Shown here: piece after piece, positions 36,211 to 48,334 of the stretch
How the letters are laid out: every line of letters begins with the position of its first letter
Position numbering within the stretch: the first letter of the stretch is position 1
Origin: Impatiens glandulifera
Lineage: Eukaryota; Streptophyta; Magnoliopsida; Ericales; Balsaminaceae
Assembly: GCF_907164915.1 (NCBI RefSeq)
Contig: NC_061870.1
Span: 26,697,348 to 26,761,347, forward strand
Direction: 5' to 3'
Length of the DNA stretch: 64,000 nucleotides
The notes under the pieces: generated by a model
The model's database searches: none
Seen by the model: the letters and a program-made list of their open reading frames with translations, nothing else
What the model was told of the DNA's origin: nothing
Program-made: the position numbers and the translations under genes

Positions 36211-38812
36211 ATGCAAGCTTCAGGTTACGTGGTGAGAGTAAGTGTAGGTTTTGACATTCTAAAGAGGAAGAAGATGAGTGATACTAATACTAATAGATAT
36301 ACCCACATGCCGGATGGGTCTAATTCTTGGTTGCGCTTGGGATCGGTGGCTATGAAATCCGAGCTTGCTCGCAATAGATCAACCTCTGCTAAGCTCAGAT
36401 TCATCAGGGTTCAAGCGTATGGTCAGATTTCATTTTGCCAACATAAGTTTTTCTTAAGAATTTATGATATGAATTCTCAGCAATCTGTTGTATTTACCAA
36501 ATTAAGATGGAGATATTGAGATTAATGCTGAAGTCCCTGCCAATGTTCAAATGAAGTCTACTACTGGTACTGTGTTTCCATATGTTGGTATTGCCTGCTT
36601 GGCTGCCACTTTGTTTGGATATCATATAGGGTATGTTTTATTTTTTCTATAAGAGCTAGCAATTTGGTCATTCATGCATTTTTCGATTTTATCTTTATTT
36701 CTACTTCATAGGTTGGTAAATAGTGCTCTTGAGTATCTATCCAAGGATCTTGGTATTGCTGAAAACGCAGTCATGCAAGGTGATTCTTGATTCAGAATCA
36801 TATGTGCCATATATAAATAACAAAATTTGACAGTTGAACTTGAACAGGATGGGTTGTGAGCACCATTCTTGCTGGTGCATTCGTGGGTTCATTTACTGGA
36901 GGAGCATTGGCGGATAAGATTGGAAGAACAAAGACATTCCAATTAGATGCAATTCCACTTGCAGTTGGAGCTTTTCTTTGGTTAGTTTCTTTGTCATTAA
37001 TTTTTACTGAATCATGGTTCAAAACTGTATCTTTTTGTCAAATAAAACTATGAAAGTTTACATACAGCTCTACTGCTCAGAGTGTACAAACTATGATAAT
37101 TGGGCGGTTACTTGCTGGCATAGGAATAGGAATAACATCTGCTATAGTTCCTCTTTACATATCTGAGGTAATTAGTTAATCTATCTATTTTATTAACTGT
37201 TTGAGGACATAGCTAAATTTCATGACTTCTAAAATGAACAGATTTCTCCAACTGAAATTCGAGGCACACTTGGGTCTGTTAACCAGCTTTTTATTTGTAT
37301 TGGAATACTCGCAGCATTAGTTGCTGGTTTACCCTTAGCAGGAAACCCCATTTGGTAAAGAAAAAAACTACATTTTTTTGCAACTTTTCTTTTTCTTGAA
37401 TTGTCCGTCTATGTCAGGTGGAGGACAATGTTTGGAATTGCTGTAATACCTTCTGTTCTACTGGCTTTAGGAATGGCGTTTTCGCCTGAAAGCCCGAGGT
37501 GGCTTTACCAGGTGTTGTTGCATTATAACTTTTTGATTAAAACTGCATTAAATTCTACTATTTCTTTGCAAGTTTAAATAGTGTACAGTTTTGTGCAGCA
37601 AGGGAAAGTCTCTGAAGCTGAAGCTTCCATAAGAACATTGTATGGAGAAGAAAGGGTTGTTGAGGTTATGAATGACTTGAACAAGGCAAGTAAAGAGTAT
37701 TCCTCGGAGAAAGAAGCTAGCTGGTTCGATCTCTTTAGTAGTCGCTATTGGAAAGGTAATTCATTTCAGTGCTGAAACCTAAAAAGCGTTTCTTCTTACG
37801 TGCATTGCAATTTGCATGCAGTTGTCAGTGTTGGCATGGCACTGTTCGTGTTCCAACAACTGGCTGGGATAAACGCGGTGATATATTATTCCACTGCTGT
37901 GTTTCGCAGCGTCGGAATTGCATCCGATGTTGCAGCCAGTGCTCTTGTGGGGGCGTCTAATGTGTTTGGAACGGGGATAGCTTCTTCTTTGATGGATAAA
38001 CAAGGAAGGAAAAGTCTTTTGATTATAAGCTTTGCTGGAATGGTATTAATTAATTTCATATATTTCTTGTTTCCATCTATTATGAAATTTCTCGTAATAA
38101 TAATAATAAAGTTCAGGCTGCTTCAATGCTGCTGCTTTCATTATCACTTTCTTGGAAGATCTTATCACCCTATTCTGGAACACTGGCTGTTCTTGGAACT
38201 GTCCTGTAAGTAATGAAAATATAAGAATTTGAAGTACTAAGTTGATTCGATAAAATATGCACTAATGTTGAGAACTTATTTGATAAATTTCCATGCGTTA
38301 AAGTTGTCATTTGTACAATCTTATTGAGTTATGAATTTAAATAATGAAGTGATTTTAAATAACAATACTTAATTCAAATAAACCTGGATTAGTGTTTTGT
38401 TCTTCAATAGATATGAGACTTAATTAAAGATTGTTTTTTGTACAGCTATGTGTTATCCTTTTCACTTGGTTCTGGTCCAGTGCCGGCTCTGCTACTCCCG
38501 GAGATATTTGCCTCCAGAATTAGAGCGAAAGCTATGGCCTTGTCTTTGGGGACACATTGGGTAAGTCTGTTTTGACTTTGTAATAAACAAATTGGTTTAG
38601 TAATTCGCATTTCTTGATCAATTGCACAGATATTAAACTTCGGGATTGGACTCTATTTCATGACCATTGTGAATAAGGTTGGTATCAGCTCGGTTTATAT
38701 GGGATTCTCTATTGTTTGTCTTCTGGCTGTCTTGTACATAGCACGAAATGTTGTGGAAACAAAGGGGATGTCTTTAGAGGAGATCGAGCGTGCTCTCAGC
38801 TCAACAAGCTGA
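36211..38812 (+). CDS. Plastidic glucose transporter 2-like, MFS sugar porter
   Basis: Twelve exons: 36211-36421, 36507-36630, 36712-36779, 36848-36980, 37068-37167, 37242-37354, 37418-37511, 37599-37755, 37822-38042, 38117-38205, 38446-38560, 38630-38812; 535 residues, all in phase. It is a 12-helix sugar porter expected in the plastid inner envelope for glucose export. The first 80 residues are basic and Ser-rich, a likely transit peptide. Sugar-porter signatures are present: ADKIGRTK after TM2, GRLLAGIGIG, SPESPRWLYQ, the QQLAGINAVIYYS of TM7, MDKQGRKS, and VVETKGMSLEEIE at the C end (V for the usual P of PETKG). It resembles Arabidopsis pGlcT2 (At1g67300, from memory) more than pGlcT1. 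A tRNA-Tyr lies 166 bp downstream. Confidence 0.93.
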
Positions 38813-38977
38813 ATCAGTGCGAAGCATTTGTAATATTTTGATTGAGTTTGATTTGATAAAGTTTTAAGTTTTGTCAACATATTATTGAGTTATAAAATAT
38901 ATTTTAGATGATACATTCCCAATATATTATTTATAAGTTATGCATAATGTAAGCTCTCTTAACAAAACCAAAAATAT

Positions 38978-39064
38978 TCCGACCTACCGGATTCGAACCA
39001 GTGACCTAAGGATTTCAGCGTTTCATACTACAGTCCTCCGCTCTACCAACTGAGCTAAGGTCGG
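38978..39064 (-). tRNA. tRNA-Tyr (GUA) with intron
   Basis: Read on the minus strand the sequence begins CCGACCTTAGCTCAGTTGG and ends TTCGAATCCGGTAGGTCGG plus discriminator A. The anticodon GTA lies in ACTGTAG. A 14-nt intron (TATGAAACGCTGAA) follows the base 3' to the anticodon, as in all plant nuclear tRNA-Tyr genes. All arms pair, boxes A and B are perfect, and a T5 run follows as Pol III terminator. Mature length is 73 nt. Confidence 0.97.
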
Positions 39065-39390
39065 ATTTGATAATATCAATTTATTTTAATAATTTATATT
39101 TTAAAGAATACAGTATAAAGAATATGATAAATGAGAAAGTGAAACAAATTTTGGTTGATTTGATACTTTATGGAGGATGCTATATACTTATAAATATTCT
39201 CCAATAAACATATACTCTAGGTTTCAATATTTTTAAAATTAAGGTGTTATGAACTTGGAGTATTATTTACTATTTGTCTGATTGAAAATATCATTAAATA
39301 GTAAATACACATTAGATATTTCTATTTCCTATATAGCCTAAATAATTTATGTGCTCAAGTGGGTTTAGTGAACATGCATGCACCTGTTTC

Positions 39391-39679
39391 GGCCTTGTTT
39401 GAGGTAAGAGTTTTTTGGTTTCTATCAAAAAAAAAAAAAAATTGTTTGATAAAAAGTAGGAAAAAATTGGTTTTTTTTAAATTTGATGACTAATTTGTCC
39501 TTTGACTTTAAAGGATATGGTGTAAGTGAGAGAATGATGGTTTAGAGAGAGGGGATAAAATTATAGGGTAGTTTTGGTATTTGAATAATAAAATTATTTG
39601 ATTTGATTGTTGATAAGATGTTTGAGTTTGGGGATAAAAACAAGATTTTATCCCCAAAACCCTTTCATCAAACGAGGCC
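39391..39679. mobile_element. MITE with GGCCTYGTTTGA termini
   Basis: The left end GGCCTTGTTTGAGG and the right end TCAAACGAGGCC are inverted repeats, with further pairing of GTTTTTTGGTTTCTATC-like and TTTTATCCCCAAAACCC-like stretches inside. About 289 bp, noncoding. A target-site duplication is not evident. Confidence 0.6.
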
Positions 39680-39828
39680 TATTCGAGTGATAATACATAT
39701 TTGAGTGATACATATCTACGTAATTTTAGCTACATCTTAACTTATTTTAAATCACTAATAAGCTTAAGATAAAAAAATAAAATATAAAAAAGTTACAAAA
39801 ACAAGAAAAAAAAATACAAACATATTAC

Positions 39829-39990
39829 ATAAGTTATTGAATTCGTAGATTCTCAAGAAAAACGAATAATTTTATTGACTTTCCGAAATGTGTCATCAGA
39901 AATCGTCGTAATATATAATTATGAACAATATATATCAGAAGATTACGATAATTGAAAGTTGAACGTTTATTTTTCAACCGAAATAATGAA
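39829..39990 (-). mobile_element. LINE 3'-end relic (copy 1)
   Basis: The minus strand is similar to the last part of the two longer LINE relics at 46680-47170 and 57765-58330 (shared order of AATTCATAAT-like, CGTTATTCTCGA-like and GTTATTGAATT words). Only the 3' terminal region remains and it is heavily mutated. Confidence 0.45.
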
Positions 39991-40252
39991 TAACATCTCA
40001 CCTCTTAAAGTTGTGATTTGAATGAATATAAAGTTTTATAGGATTAGGTTATTTGAAATTTTAATATAAGTATGGTGGGCTACTCGATATTTATTACAAT
40101 CATGAATTGTTTTTTTTAATAAAAAAAAAATGGGAAGAGTAAACCAATCAACGGTAAATGACAATGTCGAACCTCATTCTCTCATCTTCTACTCCTCTGA
40201 GTATCGTCGGCGGGAGAAAAGATTCAATTGAGAGCACACTCGACGATTGGTT

Positions 40253-43020
40253 ATGGTCGCCGCTCTTTTTCTCTCTCCACCTCCACCCCCTACCCGCCAT
40301 TCTTCCTACGTTTCGCTCTCTTTCAAACCCCTAATAATCTCATCACTTAACACCAGCAAGAATGAAACCGGAGGAAATCGGTCCTCAAATTCAGATTCTT
40401 CTTTCTCACATGTTCATCTCTCACAGACCGACGATGGGTTGTGTCCAAAAGCGCCTACAACAGCTCCTTGGATGAGGGTACCCACTGTTGCCAACACCGC
40501 AGAAGTCCTGGATCTTTCCGAAACTGAAATGGAAAAGGGCGAGAGATATTCTGAATTAGATGGGAAAGTTGATAAATCTTTGACGGAGAAAGTTGGCGGT
40601 GGGAGAGGAAGGAAAGCAATGAAAAAGATATACGAAGGGATGACTAAGCTTCGAGAATTCAATGGTTCAGAGGAGAAAAGAGAATATCCAGAAAAGTTTG
40701 AGTCTGAACTTTTGATTGATCAGAATCCATGGGAGATGAAAACAAATAAAATGCCGTGGGATAAGGAAGAGAAGTTGGTGTTTCGGAGAATGAAAAAAGA
40801 GAGAGTGGCGACCGCAGCTGAATTGAGCCTCGACCCTGAATTGCTTCAGAGGTTGAGGGATGAGGCTAGGGTAATGAGGAATTGGGTGAAGGTTATGAAA
40901 GCCGGCGTGACTCAATCTGTTTTAGACCAGATTCATTTGATCTGGAAACACAATGAACTCGTCCTCCTCAAATTTGATTTACCTCTTTGTCGAAATATGG
41001 ACAGAGCAAGAGAAATAGTTGAGGTTTGTTTCTTTGTTTGTTTCTTTCATCAATTCGGAGAAATGATTTGATCAGTGTCTCAAACTTACTTTTTCTGATT
41101 GATTGAACAGACCAAGACAGTGGGTCTAGTTGTTTGGTGCAAGAAAGATCTGCTTGCTATTTATAGAGGATGTGATTATAAACCATGGAAAACTACCTCA
41201 AAAACAAACAGAGAATTTGGCTTAACAGATATGGATGAAGAGAATATATTAGTGAACAAGTCTTTGTATGAGCGGGAAACTGATAGATTGTTGGATGATT
41301 TAGGCCCTCGTTTTGTTGATTGGTGGATGTCAAAGCCTTTGCCAGTTGACGGAGATCTATTGCCGGAAATTATTCCTGGATTCAAGTCTCCGGCTAGGCT
41401 TTACCCATTTGGTAGATCAAAACTGACAGATTATGATCTGACATACTTGAGAAAGCTTACTCATCCTTTACCCACTCATTTTGTTCTTGGTAAATCATCA
41501 TTCTTACTTTAGCATGTTGACTTCTCTTTCCCCAAGAATCCATTTTTATCAACTGTTTTGTGTTTCTTTCTCAAGGGAGGAACAGGAAACTTCAGGGTGT
41601 AGCTGCAGCCATTTTGAAACTATGGGAGAAATGTCATATAGCAAAGATTGCCTTGAAATGGGGAGTTCCCAATACAAGCAATGAAGAAATGGCTGATGAA
41701 CTAAAGGCAAGTTCATATTTAGAAATGAATCAAATCAGGATTCCTTGATTTAGAAGTTTTTATTTTTTTGCAGCGTCTCACTGGAGGAGTTCTTTTGTTG
41801 CGTAATAAATACTATATATTACTGTATAGAGGCAAAGATTTCTTACCCAGCAGTGTAGCGAAACTGGTGGTGGAGAGGGAAATGGAAATAAAGAGATATC
41901 AGCTTCATGAAGAAGCTGCTCGGTTGAAAGCAGCAACAGAAGCATTCAATATAGTCGAGGAACAACAATCAACTATTGGGTCCTTATCGGAGTTTGAGAA
42001 AATTCAATCTGAACGTGTCAGTTATAATAATGGAAATCTGACTCAAGTTCAATTGGAAGCTGAAAAGGAGAGATTGGAGAGGGAGCTTAACAGTCAAGAG
42101 CGCAAACTTATGATTGTAAGTATGAATCCTGCTCTCATTTGAACATATAAGGAAGAAGGTTGTCTAAAATAATTATATGCAGCTCAATAAGAAGATAGAA
42201 AGATCAGAAAAGGAGTTAGCAAAGCTAAATTCCTTATGGAAGCCAGCTGAATTGGAAGCTGATCAAGAAATCATTACAGATGAGGAAAGAGAATGTTTTA
42301 GAAAGATTGGATTGAAACTGAACAGCACTCTAATTCTTGGTGAGTTTTTGAATAACTAACAATGTCTATATTCAGATGTATTTGGATCTGGATTCGTATG
42401 AAAATCGAATGAAATGGTGTTTTCAAATGAAGAGTTTATTTAATGCTACTTTCAGGGAGGCGTGGGATATTTGATGGTGTAATGGAAGGGATGCGACAGC
42501 ATTGGAAGCACAGGGAATTAGTAAAAGTGATAACAATGCAGAGATTGTTGAGTCAAGTCATTTATACTGCAAAACGGCTTGAAGCTGAAAGTGGAGGAAT
42601 TCTAGTTTCAGTTGACAAGATGAAACATGGCCATGCTATCATCATTTACAGAGGGAAGAACTATACACGCCCTAAATTGCTGCCTCGGAATCTTTTGAGT
42701 AAAAGAAAGGCGTTGTTTAGGTCTCTCGAAATGCAGAGACTTGGAGTAAGCTACTCATTGATCCTTCTTATTCACTTACTGAGAAAATATAGTAAGTGAC
42801 ACTACTAATTAAGTTTCTTCTTTTGCAGTCTTTGAAGTTTTATGCCTATCAGAGACAGAAATCAATCAATGATTTGAAGTTTAAATGGGTAAGTAATTAA
42901 GCTTCAGGAATTCATTTTTTTACTCCTCTATTTATTTTTAACAAAAGTATTCGAAACAATCAGGAGGATTTACAGGAAAAGATACTGACAAATGATGAAG
43001 ATGAAGAAGAAGAACTTTAG
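40253..43020 (+). CDS. CRM-domain chloroplast intron splicing factor, CRS1-like
   Basis: Eight exons: 40253-41023, 41111-41489, 41576-41706, 41774-42115, 42183-42339, 42456-42745, 42829-42888, 42964-43020; 728 residues. It probably acts in plastids on group II introns; CRS1 is needed for atpF splicing. The N-terminal 40 residues are Ser/Pro-rich, fitting a transit peptide. [10 protein letters not shown] and [20 protein letters not shown] are family landmarks. Three CRM domains lie at about residues 180-285, 355-450 and 572-670, each ending in the YRG motif (IYRGCDY, LYRGKDF, IYRGKNY); a GRRG loop is clear in CRM3. A coiled-coil-like Glu/Lys region separates CRM2 and CRM3, and the C end is acidic. 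The first ATG in the frame is at 40253. Intron 3 uses a GC-AG pair. CFM3-type proteins are the main alternative. Confidence 0.88.
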
Positions 43021-43024
43021 ACAG

Positions 43025-43550
43025 TCTGCTGCCAATAACTAGGTTGGTTTATGGAGATTCCATGTTTTTAACATCATTTGAAATTACAGTTACTGTTTGA
43101 AAATGAAATTTGAATATGGTTGAGATTTTCACAAACCACAGAAGGTAGATGGGCCGCCACGGGTCTTTCGAACATCAATCTGTCAGAATCTTACAGCTTC
43201 TTAGTTTGTAGGTTTTACTGGATATTGTCTTCATAGATCTAGTTATTATGGAAGTTAAAATAAATAAAAATCATTAGCTTTCTCTGATTGCATTCATGGC
43301 TTGTTCTTTAATGTTTGTTGTTGAGAATATGCAATTCACAAGTCTAACAGGAAACACTTTTCTACTGAGTTCTGTTTTCAAACTAAGAACATGTTACAGG
43401 ATTAAACATGTTTGCCAGGAAATGGGAAAACTTGTCAGGTCTTTATGACATTCTAAAAATTCTTGTTTCAAAAAACAAAACAAAACAAAATATCAAATCC
43501 TTAAACACTAAAATTTCCACATTAAATGAAACAAGTTGATGAAACAACAA
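43025..43550. other. Convergent spacer
   Basis: 3' flanks of the CRM gene and of the hydrolase gene; no further gene seen. Confidence 0.5.
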
Positions 43551-43557
43551 ATAATTG

Positions 43558-45182
43558 TCACCACAATAAGCCTTTTTTTCTCCTGAGCCTGTCAACACGG
43601 TCAGTACTCATCCGAGACTTCTCAGCCTTATTGTTGTTCTTCTCCTTTGATTTCGCTAGCCGGCTATCCAAACTGTTTCTAGAAACTTCTGGTACTTCAG
43701 TTATCGACTCAAACTCTTTTGAAGGACCTATTTCTGAATCCTTGCTCTGTTTACCCATCTCTTCCGGAGCTTTCTCAGAACCATTCGCGGCTGCAACAGG
43801 TTTTGGTTTGTTGAGAGACATAACAAATTTCTTTAGATGTCTAATGTATTCTGGATAAAGCTCAAGATTGCAATGACCGCCCCCAGTTATCCATAATGGG
43901 TCGTACTTATTCTTGCACAGTTCCGACAGTTGCTTTCCATGCGAACAATCCACAACTTCATCAGCCGTCCCCTGTCAATCAATGAAAGTTTATCTCATTA
44001 CATAGGTTTTTCTTCTTTTTTTTTTTAAACCTGTTAAGAGAAAAACAAGTACTTACATGGATTACAAGAACAGGGCAGTTGATCATGGCAATCTTATCAA
44101 TATTCTGAAAGAAAAATCAATTCTTTTAGATATAATGGAAACAGATTTCATCTGAAAAAAAACTAGAAGGTGTTTGTTTACCTTATAGATGTCGAACCAG
44201 TATGTGCGTTTAATGGGGTACAATACCCTAATGCCCGAGAGAATTGGACTATGTAAAACCACTCCTCTTAAGTTTGGAGTTCTCGAAGCTATGTCAATGG
44301 TTGGACCACTTCCAACAGATTGTCCATAAACTATCAATTGTTCGTCTTTAACTCCATATTGCTCTTTCAGACATTTATATACGGCTTCAATGTCTGCATA
44401 TGTGTTGCACTCTGTCGGCTATTTTCATTATTCCACAAGGAAAAAACATTATTATCGACAATAAACAATGACTCGAAAAAAGGATACCAAGTTTTAAAGA
44501 AAATGGAATCCAATATGGCTATACTAATCTATGAATGAAGAAGATGATTAGGAATCCACCTTTCCAGTTGATCGTCCATAGCCAGAGTAATCGTACCTGG
44601 AGACATATAACAACAACAGCTTAACACCATCACATAATCTTCAAGTTCTTGAGCCATTATTATTATATCTTCCAGAAGTTCCATTATGAATATGACCAGT
44701 TTAAGAAAGAAATGCAAATATGTATCCAATTGTGTGTTTAAGTAAGATCTTACCTTCCAAAGAAAGAAATGCAAAACTTTCCTAATTTTCATCCTAATTT
44801 CAGAGAATGAACCAACAACCAACAGTACAGTTTCCAAATCCTAGTAAAACCTTGTAAAAGGAGAGAATTATGATTACCCAATTAGATTGATTCGAAGACG
44901 AAGGCTCAATTCGACAAAGAGTTCAAACATCTGACCCAAATCCGCAGCATTACCATGAGAGTAAAGCAGGGTCGCCAATGATTTTGGGTGTTTGATATGT
45001 ACAGCCACGATTTCATTACCTCGACGAGTACGGAGCTTCAACACATCAACATCGTCTCTTCTAGGAACTTCAGGTATGTAGAATCGTCCGGCGCATGATT
45101 CGTCGGCGATCACCGTGTAAGAGGGCGGTGTGGGAGGGAAGAAGGCGAACTTAGCGGCAATCGACGATGTGACTCCGCCCAT
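43558..45182 (-). CDS. ABHD17-like alpha/beta hydrolase
   Basis: Five exons, 5' to 3': 45182-44878, 44596-44560, 44418-44182, 44104-44057, 43971-43558; 346 residues. ABHD17 relatives remove palmitate from membrane-bound proteins; the plant substrates are not known to me. The catalytic triad is visible: Ser148 in GQSVGSG, Asp213 in GTADEVVD, His242 in GGGHCNLE. The oxyanion segment [12 protein letters not shown] and [11 protein letters not shown] are typical. The N end MGGVTSS could be N-myristoylated, whereas animal ABHD17 has an N-terminal Cys cluster. The last 80 residues after the hydrolase fold are Lys/Ser/Glu-rich and end in [10 protein letters not shown], a basic tail. In Arabidopsis, At1g66900 may be the matching locus (from memory). 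Confidence 0.92.
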
Positions 45183-45189
45183 ATCCTCC

Positions 45190-46670
45190 GGCGCAGAGGA
45201 TTTGGATTCATAAAGTCCTCAACTTTGAACCCTCAGATCGATCTCTTTTCTCTTTCTACTTAGTTGGGCGGAAGTAGAAAGAGGAAAGTAGAGATTAAGG
45301 AGAAAAGATGGGTTCTTTTTCAACTAGCTGAATCGATGAACAACGGAGCCCAGATGGGTAGATCACAGAGGGAAAGCGGCGCACAAATGGGGGATTTCTT
45401 TAGATTAGAGACAAAGAAAAGGGGAAGGAAGAGGAGGAAGGGTGGTGGTGGTGGTGGTGGCGCTGCTTATTCATTATTCAAAAAGGGTGAGAGAGAGAGA
45501 GAGAGAAAAGGAGGAGTCTTTCAATTATCCAGTTTCAACCATGATTATTAGTGTTGAAATGGGTCCCACTTGTTCCTTGATTTTCTCTTTTCTCAAATAC
45601 AAAAATTTTGAAAAAAATATACATAATAAATTTTGTTTTATAATTGAAATAAAATAAATTATAATAATATATGGATTATTTTCGATTTTTAATTAAATTT
45701 ATTTTTTTTAACAATGCTTCATTTTCAACAACCACATAATTACTTTATTATATTTTTAGACAACGATGTTATATATATATAACACGATAATAAGATTGTT
45801 ATTTATTTGTATTCTTCCTATTATTTGTGTTGTTCTATTAAATCATTTATAATCAATCAAATAATATTTAAGGAACGAATTAACAACAACGTCTTAGTCA
45901 GTAACATCGAAGTCTGGAAATAGAGTGGAACAGTTGTGTTGACGTTTGAGAATGAAGCTCGAGAAGTTATTTAAAGATTGAGAAGAGAGTTTTGTTTGCA
46001 GTAAGATTTAAAAAAAATACTAAACAGATATGTCACTTATAGAAGGATTTTGTGCTTATTTTTAACATGTTATAATATTTTAAATATTTATGGTTTAAAT
46101 TTAAACAAAAATAAATAATTTAAAATGATATATAAGGAGATATTTTAAATTTTGTAATATATATGGAGCATTATACTAGGCATCACCCATAAATATATCT
46201 AATTATTGTGTATTTGAAAAACAATATGAGGTTTAAATTAAATAAGCTTGAAAATGATGTTGATATAACTAATCTGACCTAACAAGGATTCTTTATTTGA
46301 CTATGATAAGCAAATTGTAGTAGTAGCCATCCAAGCAAATATAAAATTAGAGAATAAAAGAAATGGCTCATCTACCGCAAACATCAAAATTACACGAAAA
46401 TAAAATGAAATACAATATTTCTAAATAGATTTAAATGGCTCACATAAAAAAAAACAATAATGAATTCATTTGAAAACATTTATTTAGTGTCTAGATGTAG
46501 ATGATATTTTATAAATTAAGCATGGGTAAGAGTCGGTTTAAGATCTTGATGATATTAATTTATTTAGAAACATTTTGTAAAATATTTAATTTCATTATGT
46601 GTTGAGAATGGACAATTTTTATATGAGACATTTTTTTTCGCTAAGATAATTTCATATGATTTTTATTTAG
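45190..46670. other. Hydrolase promoter and AT-rich spacer
   Basis: A GGT-repeat near 45442-45460 and a GA-repeat near 45490-45505 lie in the first 350 bp and create spurious open frames. The remainder is AT-rich without a recognised gene. Confidence 0.45.
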
Positions 46671-46679
46671 AGAAACTTT

Positions 46680-47170
46680 GAGATAAAAAAATTACATTAA
46701 ATATTTTATTTTTTGGATGAAACGCTATTCATGGTAGAATTTTTACGGAAGATATATGCATATGAAAAAAATATTATATTATGGTAAGTCATTTTCGTAT
46801 GTGTCATGAGAGGGTGAAATCAACGCTCGCTTATTTTTGCATTGTCGAGGGATGTCTAATATCTTGAATTTTTTGTGGAGTATGATTGAGATTCACTAGG
46901 TGATGCCCGAGTTCTTGAGTAATTGCTGGAAAGTTTAGGTTGAGGCGACTAATATAGAAAACCTAAATATATGGGTTACCGTTCCGATTATTTTTCTGAT
47001 GGAGTATTTGATTGGATAGAAATCGTCGAACATCAATGATAATAGTTGTCCGATGTGTATCATTCATAATGATATTATTACAACGCTTTCTATTATTTGA
47101 TCCGAAAAGCCGCTAGAGTCGGTCAGATAATCGTTATTTTCGAGAACTTACGAGTTCAATAACCTATATA
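46680..47170 (+). mobile_element. LINE relic with zf-RVT remnant (copy 2)
   Basis: Conceptual frames give TGTCATGAG (Cys-His-Glu) followed by HCRGMSNI, then WSMIEIH, VMPEF and WKV, broken by stops and frame changes. This is the order found in the zinc-binding region after reverse transcriptase in plant L1-type LINEs. The stretch aligns along its length with the reverse complement of 57765-58330. Confidence 0.6.
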
Positions 47171-47239
47171 TCAACACGTTTGTCTTCTTTTCATATCATT
47201 TACTTTTTTTTATTAAATTTTATTTTCTTATGTCATTTA

Positions 47240-47241
<2 letters not shown>

Positions 47242-47300
<59 letters not shown>
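47242..47300. repeat. (ATT)n microsatellite
   Basis: About 20 uninterrupted ATT units. Confidence 0.97.
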
Positions 47301-47664
47301 GTGTTTAAACTATTTTTATTATTTTTTAATAAATTAATATTTTTTTTAAAATTTACTTTTTAAAATAAATTTTTGCAAAGTGCCTTTTGTAATTTCAATA
47401 ATCTAAGCAAGATATTTTTATTATTATTTTGTTTATTATAATAAATGAATGTCAATTGGATGAATTTGTTGACCCAAAAGTCATTAAAAAGACACTAGTA
47501 GAAGTTAGAACAAAAAAATTTAGTTTGACAAAATTTTATGAGTGAAACCTAAGAAAAAAAATGAGAAAGGGTATTGTGGTCATTTAATAATATGATAATA
47601 CTTTTTTGGGTAATTTATATGTATTAGGAAAAAGATGATTGTGCAATTGTACACGGATACAAAT

Positions 47665-47665
47665 G

Positions 47666-47737
<72 letters not shown>

Positions 47738-47748
47738 AATAATAATAT
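47665..47748. repeat. (TAAA)n then (TAA)n microsatellite
   Basis: About 17 TAAA units followed by about five TAA units. A 40-bp direct repeat around GTTTAAATTTTTAATAAATC occurs just after it (about 47755) and again near 47918. Confidence 0.95.
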
Positions 47749-48004
47749 TTATTATGTTTAAATTTTTAATAAATCACGAATAATATATTAAAATAAAATA
47801 AAAAGAATACTCTAATTTTACGTTTTATTCACTTCGATAAAACAACTTATTTTCTCACATATCTCGTCACATATTTTTTCAATAAATTTAATAAAAAATA
47901 ATAATAATATGTATTTAATGTTTAAATTTTTAATAAATCAAAGAATGCTCTCATCTAATTAGTTAGTTTTATATATAGATTAATTATTTAAAAAGTTGAA
48001 CTCA

Positions 48005-48330
48005 TATGGTTAAAATATCTCGCGTTCATCTAATTTGATGTTAAATATAAAATACAAAATGTTATTAGCCTAGTTGGTTAAAAAGTTGTACTTGTTTTTG
48101 TAAGGTTGTGAGTTCGAAACATACATATATCATTTTTAATTTTATTTTAAATCGTTTTAAGTTTATGGGCGGGTCAACCCACAATCCGACTCAAATATCT
48201 ATTTACTCTTACATATATGATATATATATCCAAATTAACCTTTTACATATATGATATATATCCAAATTAATCACCGCTCTCGACCCGTTAATCCAAACAC
48301 TTTAAAAATTAAGCATCATTCTATATAGAG
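48005..48330 (+). mobile_element. SINE-like repeat family, copy C
   Basis: Box A-like TAGTTGGTTAAAAAG and box B-like GTGAGTTCGAAAC are followed by TTTATGGGCGGGTCAA, AATCCGAC, TTACTCTTACATA and the ATTAAGCATCATT end. An internal stretch (TTACATATATGATATAT) is duplicated. The upstream segment with TCTCGCGTTCATC is shared with copy B. Confidence 0.68.
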
Positions 48331-48334
48331 ATTT

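Noticed and set aside
39391..39679. LTR fragment
   Set aside because: Ends are inverted rather than direct repeats and there is no primer-binding site or polypurine tract.
45264..45657. Two overlapping plus-strand frames with Gly/Val runs
   Set aside because: They come from GGT and GA simple repeats in the hydrolase promoter.
47242..47748. CRISPR-like or satellite array
   Set aside because: It is plain ATT and TAAA microsatellite without spacers.
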